64,000 nt of DNA, taken from positions 682,001 to 746,000 of the forward strand of contig JAZGUH010000026.1 of NCBI GenBank assembly GCA_037893225.1, written 5' to 3'. Both the position numbers and the translations under genes were made by a program. How positions within the stretch are numbered: position 1 is the stretch's first letter; each line of letters begins with the position of its first letter. Shown here one piece after another: positions 28,838 through 40,900 of this stretch. The notes under the pieces are model-generated. The model made no database searches. It was not told the DNA's origin and worked only from the letters and a program-made list of their open reading frames with translations. Source of the DNA: Hippasteria phrygiana. Its lineage: Eukaryota; Echinodermata; Asteroidea; Valvatida; Goniasteridae.

Positions 28838-30455
28838 ACACACATTGGGTTAATCGGTCTTATTTATTTGGCAAATTCAAATTAAACAAGTACCAGAAAT
28901 TTGATCAAGAAGGGGAAATAGTCTAGACATCAACCACGGGAATATCTTCAACGTAACTCAATTACAATTCATTTTCTGCGCGCAAAATGTGAAAACTGCA
29001 AGTTTGTCGCGCTATAAAACCATTTCAATCACAAATATTACTACGAATATTCCCTAATTGTTTTTATGTTCATTTCTCTCGCCGCGGTAATTGGATTAAA
29101 TTTCAGGAATGTAATTGGGAGGGAGTATGTAAGCTACAGTCTTAAAGTAGAAGTCGCACACATTTTCCTCAGATAGGGATTGGGGAAAAGGACTTGGTGC
29201 CTCCAAGAAACGAGTCCGTCGGATACCTCTCCCGGCAATGCACTGCATTGGCTCCTACGATTTTCGCCACGGTCCTGGCTTGCTGCATGGGTTGGGATTG
29301 ACACGCCCCGGCTCCATCAGTCATTTTTTTGCAACAAAATCTTGTTGTCTGCAAACAGTGGAATGAAAGAAAGAAATAAAGTCGTACTGAGTGCAGGGTG
29401 TATAATACTACATAGTATAAGTACATTGTTTTAGTCGAAAAATTGCAGAATTTAAATGTCGCCCACAACGAAGTCTGACGTCAGTTGGCAGAACAACTTC
29501 GACTGTTCATGCAAACACATTGACACAAAATAACAAAAGTATTCTGGTTCCAAACATTGCATTGACGTCATCATTTCGGTACTCTATATGATCTCTCAAC
29601 CACTACATGGTTGCAAATAATGGTTGGAGAGTGTGAATTTGCTGGGGACAAAAGGTTGAAGAAATTGAAGGGAGTTGGGACTATTTTGCGATATTTGTTT
29701 GGTTTTATTTTTGAACGAATGTCATACTGAAGGAAAAAAAACATCCATAAGCACAGATTTTTTGAGGAAGTGAATTTCCGGGGGAAAAAACAGGTTGGAG
29801 AAACTTAATTTACCAAAATAAAATTGGCTCTTTTGTGAGAAAATTTAGTTTTTGTTTTGAAAAACTTTCAGCGTGATACAATTAAGTAGGCCTATAGCCT
29901 AGGCCTAGGCTTACACCAAATATTTAATCACCGGGCGAGAGCAAAATCACATCCAGGCTTGATCCTTATAAATGTTAATTAAGTTTGGTGACCAAAGAAA
30001 TGAGGTATATATATAGGCCTATAGGCTAACACGCCCAAGCTAATTTTTTAAAGACCATATTGGTGGGCTGAAGAATTGTTTGCGATATAGGACCTGAATT
30101 TCAGAAATTGTCGGGTTTTGTATGGCGGAGGGGCTGCTAAAAATCCGATTGACGCTACCAGTTTTTGAATTTTTTTGGAGCGTGGGTCAAATTTCCTTAT
30201 ACCGGTACATGTAGGCCTACATAGGTTTAAATTTTTAAAATAGATAAAAAAGAAACGACCACAAAACAATACTTTTTGAAGTACCCGAGTTCTTTTTCGT
30301 TGTCAATCAATCGGGTAATTAAGGCTTAAGTACATAAATCACTGCAAAAGATATGGCTAATTTATTTAAAAGTTTAAAATATTAATTGGTATAGGAGTAG
30401 AATTTTATGACTTAGATATTTTCAAAATCTTTATAATCTTTGTCCGAAGAGACTG
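28838..30455. other. gene-poor DNA
   Basis: No supported gene. The repeat partner of 19546 lies at 29474-29588. A 51-codon minus frame at 29169-29324 (MTDGAGACQS onward) is open but has no recognisable family. The rest is AT-rich. Confidence 0.45.
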
Positions 30456-30746
30456 GTAAATGGCGTTTAGATTTTAAACATTTCTTGTACCCACTTTTTT
30501 GACACGTTTAGCCCACGACATGTTTAGATTTAACGTTTAGCTTTGTGACGTGAATGCCTAACCGGATAATACGTTTAGCATTTAAACACTTTTTAGAAAC
30601 AATGTTTAGAAAAAGTGTTTAAATGCTAAACGTGTTATCCCGGTACACGTCACAAAGCTAAACGTTAAATCTAAAAATTTCGTTGGCTAAACGTGTCATA
30701 AAAGTGGGTACAAGAAATGCGTTTAAAATCTAAACGCCATTTTTAC
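30456..30746. repeat. foldback element of TTTAGC/TAAACG motifs
   Basis: Arms of about 140 bases: TGGCGTTTAGATTTTAAAC at the left and GTTTAAAATCTAAACGCCA at the right, with AGCATTTAAACACTTTTT facing AAAAAGTGTTTAAATGCT at the centre. Non-coding. Confidence 0.85.
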
Positions 30747-32717
30747 AGTGTATACTTGGGATTAACCGACGAAAATATTATTCATGCTTGCCACAGCACA
30801 ATTAACTTTTATTAATTAAAAACATAGTACATTTGTAATTGATTTGTGAAATTTGATTTGAAGTAGCCTATGCCAGCAAGTTGCAGCGATTTTAGGCTCA
30901 ACACAAGTAAGCCCAAGCATAAATGGGCCTGGGCCCTCTATTGTTTCCCACAACCCTATATACAAAGCTTAATTAAACTAAAACTTATTTTCCAAGATTT
31001 TGTTAAGGGGTATCAAAGTGAAATCTTAAACTATACGCACCAACAAGTTGGTGGTAGGCCCTTTTGGTAGCCCAGGTTGGACGATGTCTTCATTGCACTA
31101 CGTAGCCCTAGTATTGGTAATTCCGATTCTAATTAGGCGTACATTTGGCATTTTCTTTTCAAATGTTTTGTCCCAGTTACCCTCAAAAGCTGTAAGACAT
31201 AACATATCTTGTTCCATATTCCTTACGATAGTAATTAAACATAATTTTGCAACTAAATGCTAATTCAATTCAAGTAAAATTTCACAAACAAATAAATCTC
31301 GACAAAATTTAAAACCTACCACATCATGGCGCCATCAGCTCAAAATGGGGGTACTCCTAATTTGCGCGGCAGGGGCGGGCCAAAATGGAACAGGCCAAGA
31401 GGGGTGTGCAACACATGTTTTTTCCTCTCCATTAGTTAACTATGTCTAAAGGTTGTTTGTAATGCCTTAGCGGCGGTCAAATGTTTATCCGCATCAATTT
31501 TCCGCCGAACAATGAAACCACCCCTCAGAAAATAGCCTGCATGTGGACCATCATACGTCGACTCGTGGAAGAATACGGTAATAATAGGAACACATACATT
31601 TTTACCAAATTTATTTCGCCCAATAATTCAGGGAATTAGGAATCGGCTACCTTTTTTCAGCCACTGTAGGCCTATAACTCAATTTGAGAAATTTATTGGG
31701 GAAACGGAATTCTCAATAGTAAGCCTATAGGCCATAGTGCATTTTGGCGGAAGGATTTCTAGACATGGGTTATAATAATGCACACTCCGCTCCAACTTCA
31801 AACGTGCCGTTTAACACGTGACCCACGACGTTCTTCCGTAGTCGATTACGCATAAAAATGCAACCAGTATATGATTAGTTAACTTTACCATGCATTATTG
31901 CAAATATTTTATTGTTGCACTCTGTTCACTATTCCTTCCTCCATGCATAAACAGTGGACGGACAGACATACAACTCACAGCACTGAGGCCTGATGAAATT
32001 CAGCAGCAGAGGAGGAGGGGGGGGGGGGGGTGGGCCTATAGCCCTAATTTTTTGTTTATTTGTATGTTTTTCCTTTTACGGGTACAAACGTTAAAAATCT
32101 GTCTGAGGCCTCCCCTTCCAAAAAAGTCGCCCCAAGGAAGGTACATTAAAATACGCACACACAACCACACACACCATGTATACAAATCAAATCTCATCTT
32201 GTACAAATAATATGAAACTATGTAGGGCCTACATGTATTGGGATTCTTTTAAAGCGACTCCCGGGCAATAGGATATTTTGACATGAATACATGTAGGCTA
32301 CACGTAGAAAACATTATTTCCATGTAACTACCAACATCCAGGTCCTTTTTTGTAGTAATTCTAGGAAGTAATAGCAAATATTTGGTTTTGTGTCAATGCA
32401 AATTTTCATGTTCAACCAAAGCATGACGCCAACATCGATGTTTCATTATATACATTTTCTAGATCTTTTCGCGAAGGTTCAATACAGCAGTTAATTTCCA
32501 TATTTAATAACCCTGGCTAGTTTGGACTGCATTTCTTACCAATATTTCTTCAAGCAAATGTTGATAGATTATTTGGGAGGAATTTTGTTTTGTTTTACTG
32601 TTATGCTCTTTTGGCAAGGAATTCCTTCTAATACCCAGGAAAAGCAGCGCCTTTTTGCACGCGTAAATTGGAAGGATTTTACAAGAGTTGAAATCCACCA
32701 GCTTTTTTTTTATACTT
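30747..32717. other. gene-poor DNA
   Basis: AT-rich, with no gene recognised. A G-run lies near 32020. Confidence 0.5.
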
Positions 32718-32803
32718 TGTCACATTGACTTGTGTGCAGAGTGCAGCAAGGTCAAGCTGTCACCACAGATGCACTGTGCTGCGTCTGGCAGGGTTAGGGT
32801 TAA
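32718..32803. repeat. short element with telomere-like end, copy 2
   Basis: Reverse orientation to 15848: AGAGTGCAGCAAGGTC, CACAGATGCACTGTGCTGC, then GGGTTAGGGTTAA. The other end is eroded. Confidence 0.65.
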
Positions 32804-34478
32804 AAAAAAACTTTAAAAAACATGCATTTACGTCATGCTCGTATTGTTGTAAGACACGGTTATATTATATAAACAAATGTTGAACTGGACATTTATCACA
32901 TGGTTCCTGTAATTACTGTTGGTTTAACTAACCATTGGACTAGCTTAACTAAAACCACATCTTGTCAACCAAGGCATGATTTCGCTGATTTTTTTCAAAG
33001 CAATGCTTTGGCGTTTAACTGAAAAGTGAAAACTTGTGACAAAATAGCTTGGTTCGAGTTGCTTGCTCTTCAGTGGATGTTACTGTGCATGCGTGCTGTG
33101 ACAACTAACCGTTAGTTGGCCAATGGCCCTGCCCGAGCTTGCTTATTGTGGCAAAATATAATGTCGATTCTGCCACTGAAACCACAAGCAAGACTACAAT
33201 GCTACAAACTGATTGTTTTGAAATAATTATGTTTTTGAACCGTTTTTTTTTCATTCTAAAATATCAATTTTTGCCGGAATTCCTGGCAAAGATCCTCTGT
33301 TGAATTTCATTAACCACTTTTTTAAAGACGAAACAAAGAGTAATTTTTCAACATACGCAGCTTTAATTATTCAAATGCCACTTTAAGTCAACAGAATACA
33401 AACTTACGTCTGGCCCCTGTTTTTTTTTTACTAATTGTGTATTTCATGAAGGTTCACTCTATTTTCTTAACTAATTTTTTAAACTCAATATGTGACCGGA
33501 TCCTACGAAATGGATCTTATTAGGTCATTTTTTTATTTGTTAGTTTTTTTACTTGCATTGAATAGAGTATACTTGCTCTTCATTCTCATATATCACTCAG
33601 TTTAACATCCTGATGAATATGGACATTATGTGGGTGAAAAACTAGACAGTTTCTAAGAGAACGCACGTATGGTAATCAATTGTTTGAAGGGGGGTTTGAG
33701 ATAAATCCTTGCAGTTCAGTTTTCGCTTTTTCTAAAAAAGAAACTTACACTGACCTGGAAAAAACAAACAAATCCCCATACGGGCCATACCTTTAATGGA
33801 TGCTTCTTATTATGTCAGATAGGCTACCATTGGCTGCTTTATGATGCATATACATGCGCTGGTTGCATATTTGAATATCCGCCCAGAGACATGTTAGTCA
33901 AGTCGTTAGACATGCCGGAACTTCACGAACGGCGGGCGTATTAACATAATGTACTGCGCTGGTAATATGATAATGAGGGTGCCTGCGGACAAAACACGAC
34001 TGTCTAACGACTTGTCTTCAAGTCTACATGAAAGCATGCGGAGAAACCTTATGAGCCTTATAGGGCTGGGATGGCCTACTGTCAAGAAATAAGCCTTGCA
34101 GGCCGACTGTGGCTTCAAGACTTACTTCAAATTTACTGTATAAAAGCATATTCATGTACCATAAACTTTTTTCTCTAATTTTTACTATCATCAATAGCAC
34201 CTTATACAGCAGAAATTGACATGGGTTATGAATGCACACTTTACAATGTACAATGTTAAAAACAGGTCTTCTGCTTTCCAATATCTTGCACAAATCTTGC
34301 ATGCATTTGCATGTAGATCATGGTTGGATCCAGTAGGCGTAGTTTACGTTGGAATGACGTCACACTTCCATTGGCCAAAAATTCAAAGGTGCCCAGTGAA
34401 GCAGGCTACTTTCTGTTTGAATGGGTACGGAACACACAGCTTTCAGATGCGTATGTCATCCCTGTGGATGCATGCTTG
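32804..34478. other. DNA downstream of WARS2, probable 3' UTR at its right end
   Basis: No gene was recognised. On the minus strand AATAAA lies at 33532-33537 and ATTAAA at 33792-33797, either of which could end the WARS2 transcript. Confidence 0.35.
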
Positions 34479-34917
34479 TCATACCAGGCCGACGAGTTTC
34501 TTGACGTCACTGTAAGTCCTCTCCGCAATCTCTCTGGCCCTCTCGGCCCCCCTCTGCAAGACACTCTCAACATAATCGGGGTTCCTCCTCAGGTCAAATA
34601 TCCTTTCCCGTATCGGCGCGAGTTTTGAGTTCACTACTTCCGCAAGGAGGAGCTTATACTCTCCCGTCTGCATTCCCGTGACTCTCTCACATATCCCCTC
34701 AGGTGACAACCCTTCCACCGCTGCGTGGATTGTGACGAGGTTGGAAACGCCCGGTCGGTTGTCTGGGTCAAAGGTCACAGCACCGGTAAAATCGGTGACG
34801 GCTTTCTTGAACTTGTCGTGGATTTCGTCTTGGGAGTCTGTCAGCTCGATGCGACTCTTGGTGTTGGGTTCGGACTTGCTCATTTTGGAACTGGGATCAC
34901 GTAGGCTCTTCACTCGG
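34479..34917 (-). CDS. WARS2: WARS2 exon 6, KMSKS and C-terminus
   Basis: Encodes [17 protein letters not shown] and the C-terminal helical domain, ending VKKLVGLV and TGA at 34481-34479. The acceptor GTGAAATCAG was chosen because it alone joins exon 5 in frame. A CTAG ten bases further upstream has a better pyrimidine tract but breaks the frame. Confidence 0.92.
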
Positions 34918-37900
34918 CTGATTTCACCTAGGGGAAGAAATGGAAAAGGAGATATAAACTATTGAAATTAGACCATTGGGCAATATTTGTTATAAAATGC
35001 TCAGCATCATGATGGGCCCCTTTTCTATTTCTATTTTTAGACCTTCCAGAAAGTATTTTCCAAGATGGATGCCACCTATTTTTTTCCAAAATGGCTTCTA
35101 CGACCTTCGAGTCCAGTAAATCAATTTTAAATTGTGAATAGATGAATTGGGATTATTTTTCTCTTTTTCTTTAGAATTTGTTATGGATTTCTTCGGAGAA
35201 GAGAAAAAAAGCATACTGCCTTCAAAAACGAAGCAGTGGGGACACTAACTTCGTTTAATTTGGCCTTAAAAGCGAGAAAATCAAAAAAAATTACAAGAGC
35301 AGGGGCCAATTTCACGCCGATGCTAAGCACTAACATTTACTTAGCATGAAAAGTTCTCCTGGGTAAATACAGGATTACTTACCCAAATTTTGATGTGAAG
35401 TGTATTGTTTGTGGCTGGCATTAAGCTGTTGTTTGCTTAGCATGAAAATCCCATGGCCTTTTGGCTGGTAACCTGTTTTAACTAAGCAAGACTCTTTGGT
35501 GCTAAGCAAATTTTTGTGCTTAGCAGCTCCGTGAAATTGGCCCCTGGTCTTGAACCTGTGACCTCTGGATTACCATACATGTGCTCTCTCAAAAAAGCTG
35601 TTACGCTGTCTTCCAATTTTGTTGTTCAGTGGGGTGCTAGTCAGGAGTCATAAACCCGGGTTGACATCTTGTCTAATTTCATGAGCACAAGTAGTATCGA
35701 ATCCCTGGCTACACAGCATTCTGGGTTCATAACAAATATTGTACGAACATTTGATCCACTATTGTCACGAGCATGAATGGTAATTTCAAGTTAGAACACA
35801 GTGTGAAGTATCTAACAAAGTGTTTTGTAGAAAAAAAGGTCCTTTTAATACTCATTTTGCTGAATTCAGTCAAAAATGGTACTGACCAGGGTTGGCTGAT
35901 TTAAATTACGTTGATTTAAATAACGTTGATTTAAATCATTCAACCCTGATGTGAAAAGACATTCAGGTTGGCTGATTTAAATCACTATTTAAATCAAATT
36001 ATTATTTTTTTAATCACTGATTTAAATAATTTTTTGATTTTTTTAAATTTATTATTTTAGCAAAATAAATCAGGCTTGGTTGATTTAAATCACAGGATTT
36101 TTTTTGTACTCGCCTCCGATAACTTCAGGGATGGGGAAGAACTTCCCATAGTTGTGGTTGAAAATCCTGGCCAGGTCCTGGGCTAGTTCAAGGTGTGGGA
36201 CCTGGTCATCTCCGACGGGAACGTGAGTTGTCCTGAAAAAAAAACCCAAACAAACAAAAATGGAGTGATTTAACCCTTTGAAGCTAAATGACGTCTATAG
36301 ACGCAAAAAAAAAAAAATTAACACCAGGCCCGATGACGTCTATACACGCTATTATCTGCATTTTCAATCCATTGTTGAATTATTGTGTATGTTACGCTTG
36401 GCTGCACAAGCCTCTTGTGTTCGTTTCGCTTGGCTGCACAGGCCGCCCTGGCACCCCAGCGCCTCATTATAAACAACCGTACTGAAAGGGTTAAAGACCA
36501 ATTGGACCATTTGCACTCACACTTTGATACGCTAATCACCAATTTACAAAAGCCGAGAAATTGCACTGCTTACCATTAGAAAAGCACGTTTAATATTCAC
36601 CTTTATACTAACCCCCCTCCCCCCACACACACCCATCCTCACATATGTATAGATACGGGGTACCTCTATTGTGGACTTCACTTTCCTTCTTTTATTCTCC
36701 TTTGTCCCCATTGAAAAGCCATAGCGTAAACTCTGTGGGGTAGGTCGATTTCTAAAGACCCATTTGTCCCCATTGTTGCCCTTTCTTCTACCTACCCCAC
36801 AACCATACCTATGTGCGTTCACACAGTCGTACTTCCCCAATACGTCCGAGGACAATGCTTTGTGTTTCCTATTGTTCCTTTAATATAACCAACCCCCATA
36901 GACTAAGCACGTATCCTTACGTTCGAGGACCGATTTCAACAAAAGACTCTACGTTCGAGGACTGAAAGGTTTCTTTGTGTTTCCTTTCTTCTCTTGTCCT
37001 CGGAGATATATACAGTGCACGTACACACACACACACACATACCTTTTTTTGCAGCCCTGTGGAGACATGGCATTGTTCTCCCCTTTGTCCCTGCAGTTAA
37101 GCAAACCCCATAGACTCAGTACACAAAATTCCTTGTGGAGACATCCTAACCCATACAAATGCCCTGTGGAGACCTATTCAGTCCCTTTGTGCGCATTGTG
37201 TTCATGTCTCCACAGGGTACGGAATATCTGTCCACACACACACAGTCATGTAAATGGGTGCAATCGTGGACCTCCCATTGTTCCTCTTTTGTTTATACTC
37301 TAACTTTTTCGGAAGGCCTCCCATTGGTTTTGTACACGATTTTCAATCGTGGACGTTAGGTCAAACGTGGACCTTTTTGTCTACGCCCGAATTCTTTTGT
37401 CCTAGGTCCACAATTGCCAGCATATACAAACTCACACACACAAATTAAATAAAAAATGTAAATAAATAAATAAATAAAATAATATCTACTGGACTGGTTA
37501 CATGATATGATCTGATGAAACAAAGGCTTTCAAAGTGCATTTGAGTTCATCCAAGTTTGTACAATCACAACTACTAAAGGGAGACCCATTCTTCTTTTTT
37601 CCTAATGCCAAATTAGTTTTTCCTGCATGTTTCTGTTGTTCTTTATTTTTGGATATTAACCCTAACCTTGCTAAATCCAACAATTTTATTAAGGGAATAA
37701 ACATGTGCTGGGCCGGTTTTAAACATACGTTTAAAACCACCTTGGGGCCTGGACGCTGATAATGACCCGAGCCGAAGCGTCCAGGCCCCAAGGCGGTTTT
37801 AAACGTACATGTTTAAAACTGGCCCAGGACATATTTATTCCCATTCATAAAATACCTTTTTGTATAATTCAGCAAAAACCTCCGAAAATTATAAATTTCA

Positions 37901-40900
37901 ATGATTTTGTTCAATTCAAATTTTTTTACCTGGATTTGTAAAACACCCCTTTAGCTTTTTAATGGTTCGTGCCTCACGCGAGTAGTGCCAAAAATGTCCT
38001 TATATGGAAATTGACGCGCGTGTGACATGTGGCATGACATGTGGCATGACATGTGGCATAGAATGTAGCAGTGCTGGTGTAGTGTGAAATCATGGACTCT
38101 AAATACGGATGCAATGGCAGTATTGCGCTTGCATTATTGGGAGAGTGACTGGTCGCGCAAGTGTTCAACCAACAAAAGGAACCAGATTTCACAGGAGTCT
38201 AAATTTCGCGTGACACCAGAAAAAGTGTTTAAAACCGGTTGGTGTTTTATCGGCCGTTTAAAACCACCCACGTGACGGGTTCTCAACCAGTAAGAATGGG
38301 TAAACTGTCTTAGCTATTTATATGAATATGATTTTGCATGCAGCCTGGGGGAATAGGGTTAAGTACTGTGTTGCATTTTACAAAGGAATTTATGCTCTTA
38401 CTTGTACAAAAGTATATCGGCACATTGTAGGACTGGGTAGGTGTAGAGTCCAACGCATTCTTTCTTCTTGTCGTTTCCAGCCTTGGACTTTTGGAGTAAA
38501 GAGAAAAATAAAATACAATTAACCCTCCTATACTTATAACTATCACAGCCTATCAAAAACTCTTAACACCAACTCTCACAGTTTGTGTGTGTTTCAATCT
38601 GTCATTTGATAGGTTTTGATCTGTACAGCAGTTGGGTCGATTTTGGCCCTGAGGACAGGAGGGTTTTAATGCATTTCTTTTCTTCACATTAAAGTAAACT
38701 GCATAGGTACAACTGTGGTGGGGGGTGGGAAATCTATTAAACAAAAGGACATGTATGTTAAGATGTAATTGAGGGCTTTTGTGTTATTTCATAAAAACAA
38801 AATTTTGTTTAAATGGTACGTTTTTCTATTTCACGGAGTGGACTAAAACCCTCCTCATCAGTTCAATTTTTTTATATATATATTTTGTATTCCCTGTTTT
38901 TAAATCTCGCACCCTGTTCCCTTTCGCCCCGCTTGTACCCTCCCCTGGCTTGCCATTGTTCCTTTTCCCATGTATGTCACTTTATTTGTATTTTTAGGTA
39001 TTTTATTTATTTACTATTTAAATTCAATAATTAGGTGAAATTTTTTATTTTATGGTGATATATTTATTTGTGTTTTATGTATAGCCACTCTCGACAGTTC
39101 CTCATTTTATGTGATTTTTATGTCTATTGATAAATAAATGTTTTAGGGTTTTATGTGAAGCCGAGAAGCCGAGTTTAATGTTCTACATGACGAGAATAAA
39201 TGAATTGAATTGAATTGAATATGTGCACTCTTGCGACAAGCTTGTATAACTGGTTCCACAAAGTAGCACTGTTGAGTGTTACTTTGTAAAACAACTTTTT
39301 ACCTCAGAATGCATGCATGCATGCAGTTTACTATAGGGAAATGACTAGATTGTTACTCTATAAAACAAGGAAATGTCACTACTTAGTCACTCTACAATTT
39401 GGTAGAGATGTAGGTATACGCAAAAACACCAAATTATTAGAAAACAAATTCAAAACAACATACAAATTGAATACAAATATTTCTTGAGTCAGTGACAATT
39501 TACTTCACCTAGTCTTCAAAGCAAATAGGCAATCTCACCTTCCATTGTGGGAACTGGCCAAGTCGAGCTAATGTGGTTTTGCATCCCAAGATCCAGGCTA
39601 GCTCAACGTGCTGAGAAACCTGTTAGATGAATGCAAACACAAGTTAAAAGAAGAAATGAAAATGCTTATATCAACCAAGGTTGTAGCTATGAAGTGTAAC
39701 CACACGTAATTACCTGCACGTCACATCCAAGGTCAATTTAATGTATACAGGTCATGCAGCCTGATATAGGTTTTTTTTTAAAGATTTTACTTACCCCACC
39801 CAAATCAGTGAGCAACATAAAAATCTTGGAAAATAACCAACCCTCCTTGATAACAACTGTCTAAACATGTGGTACAATTTGTTATTTCAGAAATGAACCA
39901 GAAATCAACATGTTTGTGAACACTATGAGTGACCACTCATTATGCCAAGAACAGCTAACACAAAAAAACACAAATCTTTCTTCCCCCATACAGTATACTG
40001 CGTGAAATTTAAAGTCACAAAATTAAAGGTTGTGCCAAGTGTTTATACAATTCTAATCACAAATGGATGGTTATTTTTCTAAGATTTTAGTGTTCCTGAC
40101 TGATTTTTGTGGGGCTATTAAAGTAAAATCTTATCTTTAAAAAAAAATGCATGTGGGCAGTAGCGTTTTGAAAAGTGGGGTGGAGGAATGATCAAGACTT
40201 TTTTGGTGAAAATATTATTCCTCATCAATTCTCACAAACACATCATTGCGTTTTGCTCTGAAACTAAATTAAACCCTTATGCCACTCACACTGGATTGCT
40301 GAAACAGTATGCTCCTCTCTGGATCAATACCACAAGCCAGCAACACAGCCACACAGTCCCGTATGCTCTGCCTCAGAACGTCCGGCTGTTGAGGTAAGGT
40401 GATCGAGTGCATGTCGGCAATGCTGAATATGACGCTGTTGTCCATGTCATTCTGTAGTTTAACCCAGTTCTGTAGAGCTCCAAAGTAGTTGCCCAGGTGT
40501 GGGATACCGGTTGGCTGGATGGCAGAAAAGATCCTTCTCCAAATGTGCTGTTATAAATGTTAAAATACTGATGACAAATTCTGCTGGTGATTGCATGCAT
40601 ATTGATGGGAAACAACAACATTATTAAACCAAGGGTTTCTCAAAGAAATCTGGTCTTGGCATGAATTATGCATGATTATGCATGTCACGTACGGTGCGCA
40701 GTTGTTTCCTGAGAAGTCAGGGTACCATACTCGGTGGATGTAGAAACTGGTTTTGTCATGAATTATATGCATGTTGACGTCGCGCGGATGCATGCACGAA
40801 ATAACCGTGGACGTCAACATGTAATAATTCATAACAAGACCAGTTTCTACAGCCGCCGAGTACGGTGCCCTGACTTCTCACGAAACAACCGCGCGTCGTA

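Noticed and set aside
29169..29468. Minus frame with MTDGAGACQS
   Set aside because: No family recognised, no second exon, and mixed composition. Left as unannotated.
34479..34965. Plus frame of 95 codons at 34678-34965
   Set aside because: Antisense to WARS2 exon 6, whose KMSKS motif fixes the minus strand.
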